From Shewanella cyperi (lineage in GTDB: Bacteria; Pseudomonadota; Gammaproteobacteria; Enterobacterales; Shewanellaceae): DNA of 64,000 nt. Where the stretch lies: contig NZ_CP071501.1 in the NCBI RefSeq assembly GCF_017354985.1, positions 2,871,501-2,935,500 of the forward strand. The letters run 5' to 3'. Both the position numbers and the translations under genes were made by a program. The notes under the pieces were generated by a model. That model made no database searches and was not told the DNA's origin. It saw only the letters and a list, made by a program, of their open reading frames with translations. Positions 48,152 to 55,419 of this stretch are shown in pieces (position 1 is the stretch's first letter; each line of letters begins with the position of its first letter).

Positions 48152-48179
48152 ATATTGGGTCAGGAGAATGGATTACAAG
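48152..48179 (-). promoter_or_regulatory. Sigma-32-like promoter P2 of dnaK
   Basis: On the minus strand: CTTGTA (48179-48174), 14-bp spacer, CCCAATAT (48159-48152). It departs from the RpoH consensus at a base in each element, so it would be a weaker second start upstream of P1. Confidence 0.6.
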
Positions 48180-48225
48180 GGCTGAGTGAAAAAATTTGCC
48201 TTGGCATCGAGATTAGCCAGTGTCG

Positions 48226-48246
48226 GCGGCGTATAATATGCGCCGC
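48226..48246. promoter_or_regulatory. Inverted repeat over a -10-like element before the EamA gene
   Basis: A 6-bp inverted repeat GCGGCG-N9-CGCCGC encloses TATAAT (48232-48237). No good -35 lies at the standard distance, so a regulator-dependent promoter is possible. It is 50 bp upstream of the GTG start. Confidence 0.45.
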
Positions 48247-48295
48247 GAAGTTCTGCCGCCGCGGCAGATGCAGTCTTACCCCAGGAAATCCATCC

Positions 48296-49216
48296 GTGAA
48301 AAACTCCCACAAGGCCTATGGCTTTGGGCTTGGAGCCGTGTTGCTCTGGTCCACGGTCGCCACAGCGTTCAAACTGGCGCTGGCTCACTATTCTCCTTTG
48401 GAATTGCTGCTGGTTGCCAGTGTGAGTTCCATTCTGGCCCTGGGCATTATTCTCATCTGCCAGGGCAAGTTGGCATTGCTTGGTCGCCAGCTGCGTTCAA
48501 GCCCGTTTTTATACCTGCAAACCGGACTGCTCAATCCCTTTCTCTATTATCTGGTGCTGTTCAAGGCCTATGAATTGCTGCCGGCCCAGCAGGCGCTGTC
48601 GCTCAATTACACCTGGGCTGTGCTGCTGCCGTTGCTCTCGGTACCACTGCTGGGGCAAAGGCTGCGTAAATCGGATCTGAGTGCGGCGCTGCTGGCCTAT
48701 GTGGGAGTCTTTATCATCGCCTGTGGCGGTAAACCTATGGCGATGGAATTTGCCGCCCCGGAAGGCGTCGCCCTGGCGCTGCTGAGTACCCTGCTCTGGT
48801 GTCTCTACTGGATAATCAATACCAAAGACCAGGGCGATCCCGTGGTCAGTCTGATGCTGAGCTTCCTGCTGGGCTTACCCTTTATTCTGCTGGGGCTTGC
48901 ATATCAGGGTACGGTGCCGAGTCTGGCGCTCGATGCCCTGCTGCCGGGGGTCTATGTGGGACTGTTTGAGATGGGGGTGACCTTCGTGCTCTGGTTGCTG
49001 GCGCTGAAAAACGCTGAGCGCACCGCATCCATCAGTACCCTGGTGTTCCTGTCACCCGTGCTGTCCATGGGCGTTATCACCCTGGTGCTCGGGGAACCCA
49101 TAGCGCCAGCCACTGTGTTGGGACTGGGGCTGATATTACTGGCCCTGGCGATGCAGCAATTGTGGCCAAAAGTAAAAGCAAGATTCAGTCCCAAACCCAT
49201 GGCAGAGCAGATCTGA
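48296..49216 (+). CDS. EamA (DMT) superfamily permease
   Basis: This 306-residue protein has about ten hydrophobic helices in two EamA repeats, with the family-typical LWSTVATAFKLALAHYSPLELL start and SLNYTWAVLLPLLSVPLLGQRL near the end of the first repeat. Members export amino acids or other metabolites; no substrate can be assigned. I chose the GTG at 48296, with AGGA 9 bp upstream, since the longer frame runs through the dnaK promoter. Confidence 0.87.
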   Translation: MKNSHKAYGFGLGAVLLWSTVATAFKLALAHYSPLELLLVASVSSILALGIILICQGKLALLGRQLRSSPFLYLQTGLLNPFLYYLVLFKAYELLPAQQALSLNYTWAVLLPLLSVPLLGQRLRKSDLSAALLAYVGVFIIACGGKPMAMEFAAPEGVALALLSTLLWCLYWIINTKDQGDPVVSLMLSFLLGLPFILLGLAYQGTVPSLALDALLPGVYVGLFEMGVTFVLWLLALKNAERTASISTLVFLSPVLSMGVITLVLGEPIAPATVLGLGLILLALAMQQLWPKVKARFSPKPMAEQI

Positions 49217-49263
49217 GTTCTCTGTTCATAAGCTTGGCTCAGGCGGGGCCGAGCCCAAAATGC

Positions 49264-49287
49264 AAAGTGGGCCCATTGGCCCACTTT
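49264..49287. terminator. Hairpin between EamA and the VGVG protein gene
   Basis: A perfect 10-bp inverted repeat, AAAGTGGGCC-CATT-GGCCCACTTT. The flanking A and T stretches are short, but the location between converging genes supports a bidirectional terminator. Confidence 0.65.
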
Positions 49288-49342
49288 CACTCAACAACCA
49301 CAGGGGCAAAGGCCCGGGTTAATCAGAGCTCGCGAACTTGAA

Positions 49343-49972
49343 TCAGAGTTCACGAACTTCCACTTCCCCCACACCCACGTTGACCTTGAGATCCCCCTCA
49401 CCATCCAGCAGGGATTCAAAGTTCTGGCTCACCAAATTACGTTCCACCTGTTGCTCGCGGCCCTGGCGGGAATAGTTGACCTCACCCACACCCGAGTGCA
49501 GTTCAATCCGGCGATAGGCATGGCCATGTTCTATGCTGACCTGTCCCACTCCCACTTCCACGTCCAGATCGGCCACCAGACCTGTGATTTCCACCTGACC
49601 TACCCCCACTTCCAAACTGACTGGCGCTTGCTTGGGCAGGTATACACGCCAATGCTGTTTGATATCGTCCTGGTCATTGATGGACAACCGCAGCTGATTG
49701 CCCTTTTGCTTTACGGTCAATTCGCGGTCTTCCAGATCCACATGTTTCCAAAAGCTCAACCAGTTACCACCAGCCGCTTCGATTTGCACTTCAATGCGAA
49801 TTTCATTGTCGTCGGAAGCCAGCAGCTCGGCTTCGCCAACGCCCACATCGAATACCAGGGTCTCGCCTTGATAATCATAACGCTGGGACAGCTGACGGCT
49901 GTCATCGGCCAGGGCTGAACCGGCGAAGGCTGTGGTCAATACTAAAGCAGCGGCAATCTTGGTGTGTTTCAT
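49343..49972 (-). CDS. Exported protein with repeated VGVG motifs
   Basis: This 209-residue protein has a signal peptide, probably cut after SALA (residue 22). The mature part holds five copies of a short motif: DVGVGEAE (42-49), EVGVGQVE (121-128), EVGVGQVS (139-146), HSGVGEVN (159-166), NVGVGEVE (198-205). Alternating hydrophobic strands with Gly turns suggest a beta-solenoid, similar in style to DUF4097-type proteins; the family is not certain. I chose the ATG at 49972, with GAGGGA 8 bp upstream. Function unknown. Confidence 0.8.
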   Translation of the reverse strand: MKHTKIAAALVLTTAFAGSALADDSRQLSQRYDYQGETLVFDVGVGEAELLASDDNEIRIEVQIEAAGGNWLSFWKHVDLEDRELTVKQKGNQLRLSINDQDDIKQHWRVYLPKQAPVSLEVGVGQVEITGLVADLDVEVGVGQVSIEHGHAYRRIELHSGVGEVNYSRQGREQQVERNLVSQNFESLLDGEGDLKVNVGVGEVEVREL

Positions 49973-50284
49973 AGTGCATTCCCTCGGAATTTGAGTCTCG
50001 GTGATTTCCTCCAACAATGCAGAAAGCGGGCCAAATCCAATAACCATTTATTTTTAAAGAATTAAACTTAAAAAAACGCACTCTAATGATGAGCAGGCTC
50101 ACCAAAGTGTGGTGAATCTCACCAGAGTTTGAATGAAGGGTTCAAAGGAAGTTTGAAAATATTTGTTAACAAGTTTATAACTGGAGCAGGGTCTGAAAAT
50201 AATCACCGAACCAGGGTCCCAGAGGTCAAGGGAGTGCAGATCCCACCATTCACCAGAATGGCTCACACACAAGGGAGCACGGCA
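49973..50284. other. Divergent intergenic region, VGVG gene and small membrane protein
   Basis: About 310 bp, AT-rich on the left. It holds both promoters and the palindromic cluster at 50099-50124. Beyond that, direct repeats of GTTTGAA/GTTCAAA type occur near 50127-50157. No open frame with a ribosome-binding site is visible. Confidence 0.5.
50099..50124. promoter_or_regulatory. Alternating TCACCA/TGGTGA operator-like cluster
   Basis: TCACCA (50099-50104), TGGTGA (50110-50115) and TCACCA (50119-50124) alternate in orientation, so two overlapping inverted repeats share the middle half-site. The outer copies are 20 bp apart, two helical turns. This is operator-like; no binding protein is known. 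Confidence 0.5.
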
Positions 50285-50617
50285 ATGGATAAGCCGCTTT
50301 TCTTTCTGTCGCGGGAGGCAGAAAAAAAATTCAGATTGACCGCAATGCTGATCTGCGTCTTTATCATGGTTGTGGATTATTACTTCGGCAACCTGTTCAC
50401 CAACACCGCCGTGCTGCTGTATGCGGTATTCATGGTACCGGCATTACTGCTGACCCGGGCTGTGCAGGTCAGATACTTCTTCCACACCCAATCACCTATC
50501 ATAGCGTTCAGGATTTTCAGTTGCATGCTGATGCTGCTGCTGTTGATCATCTGGGGTTACTCGATTCTGGATTACAACTTCAACCCACCGGTCTTCCCGG
50601 GGGACATGGTAAAGTGA
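50285..50617 (+). CDS. Small membrane protein of unknown function
   Basis: This 110-residue protein has a charged N-terminus (LSREAEKKFRL) and three probable membrane helices (about 18-36, 38-60, 73-97), ending in a short Pro-rich tail. I do not recognise the family. The ATG at 50285 is preceded by GGGAG at about 8 bp; the upstream extension of the frame is not protein-like. It has its own terminator. Confidence 0.7.
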   Translation: MDKPLFFLSREAEKKFRLTAMLICVFIMVVDYYFGNLFTNTAVLLYAVFMVPALLLTRAVQVRYFFHTQSPIIAFRIFSCMLMLLLLIIWGYSILDYNFNPPVFPGDMVK

Positions 50618-50623
50618 CCGACA

Positions 50624-50652
50624 TAAAAAAGGCCGCTTTGCGGCCTTTTTTA
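50624..50652. terminator. Bidirectional terminator before proA
   Basis: Stem AAAGGCCGC with GCGGCCTTT flanked by A and T runs, between the small membrane protein gene and the converging proA. Confidence 0.93.
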
Positions 50653-50657
50653 TCAGC

Positions 50658-51923
50658 TTATCCCCGACTGGTATAGTCACCGATCCCCAACCATTTATAG
50701 GTGGTCAGCGCCTCCAACCCCATGGGCCCGCGGGCATGCAGCTTCTGGGTACTGACCGCCACTTCCGCCCCCAGGCCAAACTGGCCGCCATCGGTAAAGC
50801 GGGTGCTGGCATTGACATACACGGCAGCGGAATTCACCTCATTCAGGAAATGACCTGCGGTGTGCACATTGTCTGTGAGTATGGCTTCCGAGTGACCACT
50901 GGAATAACGGCGGATATGCTCAATGGCCTCGTCCACGTCTGACACCAGTTTGATGCCAAGCGTGAGTGACAGCCATTCGGTGGCAAAACTGTCGTCATCG
51001 GCAAGCTCAGCCCCTATGCCGGCATCGCTCAGCAGGGCCCGGCTGTCCGCACAGGCCACCAATTTTACCCCCAGGGCCGCAAACTCTCGACCGATGCGCG
51101 GCAGACTCACCGCCTGTTTGCGATGCACCAGCAAGGTATCGAGGGCATTGCATACGGTCGGGCGCTGCACCTTGGCATTGATGATCACCGGCAAGGCCCG
51201 GCCCACATCCGCCTGGCTGTCGAGATACATATGGCAGATGCCAATTCCGCCCAGGATCACCGGAATGGTGGCCTGCTCGGCACACAGGCGCTGTAAGCCC
51301 TGGCCGCCACGGGGGACTATCATGTCCACGTAGCGGTCGAGCCGCAGCAAACCGTTGACCAGGGCCCGGTCGGGATTGTCGATAAGCTGCACCGCATCGG
51401 CCGGCAGGCCCTCACTTTGAAGTGCACGGCGAATGGCCCCGGCCAGCAGCAGATTGGTCTCTATGGTTTCCTTGCCGCCACGCAGGATCACCGCATTGCC
51501 GGTTTTCAGCGCCAGCACGGCAATTTCCACTGTCACATTGGGTCTGGCTTCGTAGATAACCCCTATGACGCCCAAGGGCACCCGACGTCTGGACAGTCGC
51601 AGACCGTTGTCGAGCAAACGGTTGTCCATTTCCTCGCCTATGGGGTCGGGCAGCGCCACCACTGTGGCTATGTCGGCAATGATGCCATCGAGGCGCGCTT
51701 CGTTCAGCAGCAATCTGTCTATCATGGCATCATTCAAACCGGCGGCACGGGCTGCGGTCACATCACGGCCGTTGGCGGCAAGAATATCGCTGCGGCTCAC
51801 AGTCAACTCGGCGGCAATGGCCTGCAGCAGCGCCCTTTTTGCCGGAGCGCCCAGATTCGCCAGGCTGAAACTGGCGGCCCTGGCCTGCTGGCCCAGGCCC
51901 TTGAGGTATTCGGAAATCATCAT
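50658..51923 (-). CDS. proA: Glutamate-5-semialdehyde dehydrogenase
   Basis: This 421-residue enzyme reduces glutamyl phosphate, the second step of proline synthesis. It shows an aldehyde dehydrogenase fold with [17 protein letters not shown] near residues 111-127, VPRGGQGLQ, and the catalytic cysteine in GGIGICHMY. Its start overlaps the proB stop (ATGA), so the two steps are translationally coupled. A second Met follows immediately and could be the actual start. Confidence 0.97.
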   Translation of the reverse strand: MMISEYLKGLGQQARAASFSLANLGAPAKRALLQAIAAELTVSRSDILAANGRDVTAARAAGLNDAMIDRLLLNEARLDGIIADIATVVALPDPIGEEMDNRLLDNGLRLSRRRVPLGVIGVIYEARPNVTVEIAVLALKTGNAVILRGGKETIETNLLLAGAIRRALQSEGLPADAVQLIDNPDRALVNGLLRLDRYVDMIVPRGGQGLQRLCAEQATIPVILGGIGICHMYLDSQADVGRALPVIINAKVQRPTVCNALDTLLVHRKQAVSLPRIGREFAALGVKLVACADSRALLSDAGIGAELADDDSFATEWLSLTLGIKLVSDVDEAIEHIRRYSSGHSEAILTDNVHTAGHFLNEVNSAAVYVNASTRFTDGGQFGLGAEVAVSTQKLHARGPMGLEALTTYKWLGIGDYTSRG

Positions 51924-53044
51924 ATTGCCCCCGTTTCCAGTACCACCATATCGTTGCGATGGACCACGGCATCGCCATAGTCATAACCCAGAATGGCTTC
52001 TATTTCGTCAGAGTGTTTTCCGGCAATGGCCGCCAATGCTTCGGCACCGTAGCGGCACATGCCCCGCGCTATCACCCGACCACTGCTGTTGCACAGCTCC
52101 AGGGTGGCACCGCGTTCGAATTTGCCTTCCACGGCAATGATCCCCTTGGACAATAAACTGCGACCCTTGTCGCAGACGGCACTGACGGCGCCATCATCCA
52201 GCAGGATCCGACCGTGTGCCTTGGGTCCGGCGAGTATCCACTGCTTGCGGCTTTCAAGTGGACTCTCCAGCGCCAGGAAACGGGTTCCCACCGCCTCACC
52301 GCCAATCGCACCGCTGATCACGTCCTTGTGGTGACCCGAGGCAATCACCACTTCCACGCCGGCGCGCCGGGCAATGTCCGCCGCCTGCAGCTTGGTGGCC
52401 ATACCGCCGGTACCCAGGCCGGAGACCGAGCCGCCCGCCAGTAAGCGCAGGCTGTCATCTATGTGCTGCACCTCGGGGATCAGCCGGGCCTCGGGGTTGT
52501 TGCGTGGATCTGCGTCGAACAGGCCCTTTTGGTCCGTCAGCAGCAGCAACAGGTCCGCATCGCACAGCAGCGCCGCCCGGGCAGACAAATTGTCGTTATC
52601 GCCCACCTTAATTTCTGCGGTGGCCACCGCATCATTTTCATTGATTATGGGCACTATTCCCTGCGCCAGCAGGGCATTGAGGGTATCGCGGGCATTGAGA
52701 TAACGTTCACGGTCGTGCAGATCGGCACGGGTCAGCAGCAGCTGGCCCACGTGCAAACCATAGATGCTGAACAGCTGTGACCAGGCGAGGATCAACTGGC
52801 TCTGCCCCACTGCCGCCAATAATTGCTTATTGGCCATGGTATCCGGGAGACTCGGGTAATTGAGATGTTCGCGACCGGCGGCAATGGCACCGGATGTCAC
52901 CAGTACCACTTCCACTCCGGCCTTCATCATGGCGGCCATCTGCCGCGCCAACTCCACCATGTGCGCCTTGTCGAGGCATTTGCTGCCCGAGGTCAACACG
53001 CTGGTGCCCAATTTAACCACTACCCTGCGATAACCACTTTGCAT
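51920..53044 (-). CDS. proB: Glutamate 5-kinase
   Basis: This 374-residue enzyme phosphorylates glutamate at the head of proline synthesis. The amino acid kinase domain has [14 protein letters not shown] at the start and [18 protein letters not shown] and [12 protein letters not shown] further on. A C-terminal PUA domain begins near residue 280. The ATG at 53044 gives the conserved N-terminus. The frame extends upstream to 53143 without support. Confidence 0.96.
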   Translation of the reverse strand: MQSGYRRVVVKLGTSVLTSGSKCLDKAHMVELARQMAAMMKAGVEVVLVTSGAIAAGREHLNYPSLPDTMANKQLLAAVGQSQLILAWSQLFSIYGLHVGQLLLTRADLHDRERYLNARDTLNALLAQGIVPIINENDAVATAEIKVGDNDNLSARAALLCDADLLLLLTDQKGLFDADPRNNPEARLIPEVQHIDDSLRLLAGGSVSGLGTGGMATKLQAADIARRAGVEVVIASGHHKDVISGAIGGEAVGTRFLALESPLESRKQWILAGPKAHGRILLDDGAVSAVCDKGRSLLSKGIIAVEGKFERGATLELCNSSGRVIARGMCRYGAEALAAIAGKHSDEIEAILGYDYGDAVVHRNDMVVLETGAI

Positions 53045-53192
53045 CGAATTTATCTTTTCCCAGGAGCCCTTTTCGAATATTGCACGTCCAGGGCTGATTT
53101 TTGCCGAACTTTCCTTATACCCAATCCAGTCGGGGATTAACATAGCCGCGGCGGGCTCTCATCGATTAATTCAATATCATTTGGTTATTCCA

Positions 53193-53222
53193 TAAAAAAA
53201 GGCCACTTAATGTGGCCTTTTT
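53193..53222 (-). terminator. Terminator after the NCS2 permease gene
   Basis: Stem AAAGGCCAC with GTGGCCTTT flanked by A and T runs. It ends the permease transcript just past its stop and separates it from proB. Confidence 0.9.
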
Positions 53223-53240
53223 CAATACCTGAGCCTTGGC

Positions 53241-54530
53241 TTAGCCGTAGATAAACTTCGCCAGGAACAGTGCCGCCAGCACCAGGATGCCGGCGTTGAG
53301 GTCACGGAAGCGACCACACATCAGCTTGATGGCAGCATAGGAAATAAAGCCGAAGGCAATGCCAGTGGCGATGGAGAAGGTCAGCGGCATCAGCAAACAG
53401 ACCACCACCACGGGTGCGGTTTCGGTCAGGTCTTCCCATTCCACATGCACCAAGCCTGACATCATCAGGATTGCCACATAAAACAAGGTTCCTGCGGTGG
53501 CATAGGCCGGGATCATGCCCGCCAGCGGCGAGATAAACAGTGACAGCAGGAACAGAATGCCCACCACCACAGCGGTCAAACCGGTGCGGCCGCCGGCGCT
53601 GACGCCCGAGGTGCTCTCGATGTAACTGGTGGTGGTGGAGGTCCCGAGAGCAGCTCCGGCTATGGTGGCCAGGCTGTCGGCGGACAGGGCACGGTTCAGC
53701 CTTGGCAAACGGCCCTTGTCATCCAGGAAACCACCGCGATGGGCCACGGCTATCAGGGTACCCGAAGTGTCAAACAGGTCGACGAACAGGAAGGCAAACA
53801 CCACCGTCAGCATGCTCACTTCCAGCACGGCCGAGAGGTCCATCTTCATAAAGGTGGGGGCAATCGAAGGTGGCGCCGACACCAGACCATGATACTGCAC
53901 ATCACCGAACAACAACCCCAGACCGGTAATGGCAAGTATGCTCAGGATCACCGCAGACTTCATGCCGCGGTTAACAAAAGCAATGATCAGGAAAAAGCCC
54001 AGCACAGCCATGACCGCGGGAAAAGCGGTCACATCGCCCATGGTCACCAGGGTCGCAGGGCTGGCCACCACGATACCGGCGCTCTTGAGGCCGATAAGTG
54101 CCAGAAACAGGCCAATACCCGCGGCAATCCCCAGACGCAGCGACATGGGGATGGAATTGACTATCCACTCACGAATACGCACCAGCGACAGGATAAGGAA
54201 ACAGATACCGGACATGAACACGGCACCAAGGGCCGTTTCCCAGCTGTAGCCCATCTCACCCACCACCGTATAGGTGAAGAAAGCGTTGAGACCCATACCG
54301 GGCGCCAGCGCAATGGGATAATTGGCCATCAGGCCCATGACCAGACAGCCCACGGCGGCGGCCAGACAGGTGGCCACGAACACGGCGCCCTGATCCATGC
54401 CGGCACCGGCGAGGATCATGGGATTCACGAAAATAATGTAGGCCATGGTCAGGAAGGTGGTGACCCCAGCAATGACTTCCTGCTTAAGCGTGGTGTGGTT
54501 TTGTTTGAGTTTGAACAGTTTTTCTAACAT
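53241..54530 (-). CDS. NCS2-family purine permease (AzgA/AdeP type)
   Basis: This 429-residue protein with about 12 hydrophobic segments belongs to the AzgA-like branch of the nucleobase-cation symporters. Family blocks are GVTTFLTMAYIIFVNP, ALAPGMGLNAFFTY, LFVDLFDTSGTLIAV and GTSTTTSYIESTSGVSAGGRTGLT. It probably imports adenine or hypoxanthine/guanine with protons. I used the ATG at 54530, with AAGGA upstream. I saw no purine riboswitch or PurR box in the leader. Confidence 0.92.
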   Translation of the reverse strand: MLEKLFKLKQNHTTLKQEVIAGVTTFLTMAYIIFVNPMILAGAGMDQGAVFVATCLAAAVGCLVMGLMANYPIALAPGMGLNAFFTYTVVGEMGYSWETALGAVFMSGICFLILSLVRIREWIVNSIPMSLRLGIAAGIGLFLALIGLKSAGIVVASPATLVTMGDVTAFPAVMAVLGFFLIIAFVNRGMKSAVILSILAITGLGLLFGDVQYHGLVSAPPSIAPTFMKMDLSAVLEVSMLTVVFAFLFVDLFDTSGTLIAVAHRGGFLDDKGRLPRLNRALSADSLATIAGAALGTSTTTSYIESTSGVSAGGRTGLTAVVVGILFLLSLFISPLAGMIPAYATAGTLFYVAILMMSGLVHVEWEDLTETAPVVVVCLLMPLTFSIATGIAFGFISYAAIKLMCGRFRDLNAGILVLAALFLAKFIYG

Positions 54531-54961
54531 GGAACCGGGTTCCTTGGTGTTTTTATGTATTTGGGTAGGGTGGCAGAAAATGGGGCGGGCGCCGATTTCA
54601 CAAGCAGTTCCACAAGCTGTGTCAAAAACAGCTTTCGCCGGCAATATTCACCAGCGGCCGATTATAGGGATTTTCCCCATGGCAGGCCAGAGTAAATGCA
54701 CCAGTTGAAATCACAGCAGAGGCAAGGAGTTGCTAAATTTCAGGTAAAAAAAAGCCTGCTCAGAGAGCAGGCAAAGACATGTTTCAAGCGTCCCATATGG
54801 GAAAGATAATACCGCGTGAGCGGAAAACACCTCGGTGTGTCAAAGGGGATCAACACACAACTTGAGTCTAAACACACCCAAAATGGGCGAACAAAGGTTG
54901 ATGGATGATGGAACTGTTTGGGAAGGGGACAGTCCGCCCCTGGATCCTGTTAAAGGTAAGA
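54531..54961. other. Region between the NCS2 permease and the small peptide gene
   Basis: About 430 bp. The left 210 bp hold the permease promoter and leader. From 54744 it contains the terminator of the peptide unit and about 190 bp of its 3' UTR, with small hairpins (CCGC-TCAC-GCGG near 54816, GGGG...CCCC near 54930). No further gene is supported. Confidence 0.5.
54744..54772 (-). terminator. Terminator of the small peptide transcript
   Basis: An 8-bp stem GCCTGCTC with GAGCAGGC and an 8-bp T run on the minus strand. No annotated gene lies immediately upstream except the 32-codon frame at 54962-55060. Confidence 0.85.
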
Positions 54962-55060
54962 TCAGCCCTTGAAATTCATCGCGAACAAACCACCACGCAG
55001 GGTTTCGGCCTTGAACCAGGTGTTTTGCCATACAAATGTGTAGTTGCCTGAATAAGACAT
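54962..55060 (-). CDS. Candidate 32-residue peptide gene
   Basis: The frame encodes MSYSGNYTFV followed by WQNTWFKAET and LRGGLFAMNFKG. It is rich in aromatic residues (two Trp, two Tyr, four Phe) and weakly basic. GGAG lies 7 bp before the ATG at 55060; an in-frame ATG at 55066 is possible but too close to that element. A sigma-70-like promoter (55238-55265) and an intrinsic terminator (54744-54772) flank it, so it looks like a self-contained transcription unit. I do not recognise the family. Alternatives are a leader peptide or an RNA gene with an incidental frame. Confidence 0.6.
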   Translation of the reverse strand: MSYSGNYTFVWQNTWFKAETLRGGLFAMNFKG

Positions 55061-55093
55061 GGTCATACTCCAAATTAACAAAGTTGTGATACA

Positions 55094-55189
55094 TCATTGC
55101 CCGGTTAAGTGTGGCTCGGTTCCATGGAACTGGGCGTTCTCAAATCCATTGAGACAACTTGTCACTCGATTCCCTGGAGAAGTATCCAT
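55094..55189 (-). CDS. Possible upstream open frame in the peptide leader
   Basis: A 31-codon frame (MDTSPGNRVTSC ...) in the same transcript, ending 28 bp before the first ATG of the 32-codon gene. AGG abuts its ATG, so the ribosome-binding site is poor. Listed because it could couple translation to the downstream peptide; it may be chance. Confidence 0.2.
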   Translation of the reverse strand: MDTSPGNRVTSCLNGFENAQFHGTEPHLTGQ

Positions 55190-55237
55190 CCTGGATAGAC
55201 GGGGCAGGAAAATCGCTCTCCCCTGCCGACGAAATGC

Positions 55238-55265
55238 AGTATAGCAAAGTGTAGTTTTATTACAA
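55238..55265 (-). promoter_or_regulatory. Promoter of the small peptide unit
   Basis: On the minus strand: TTGTAA (55265-55260), 16-bp spacer, TATACT (55243-55238). The predicted start near 55231 gives a leader of about 165 nt before the 32-codon gene. The leader contains a GGCAGG...CCTGCC stem near 55203-55227. Confidence 0.7.
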
Positions 55266-55363
55266 CTATTTTTGTGAAAAATTTCTTTTTGGCGTATTTT
55301 GGTAATTTAATTACACATTTTAATTGCGGGATAATTTGCAGCCTGTCACATAACTCCTGTCAC

Positions 55364-55402
55364 AAAAAGCTAACCATCCTTTGCATTTCAGGTGGTTAGC
55401 TT
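55364..55402 (-). terminator. Terminator after the M17 aminopeptidase gene
   Basis: A 10-bp stem AAGCTAACCA with TGGTTAGCTT around a 16-base loop, followed by TTTT on the minus strand. It lies about 20 bp past the stop codon. Confidence 0.8.
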
Positions 55403-55419
55403 GATTTGCGTGATTGTGA

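Noticed and set aside
54531..54700. Purine riboswitch upstream of the NCS2 permease
   Set aside because: I looked for the conserved three-way junction bases on the minus strand and did not find them.
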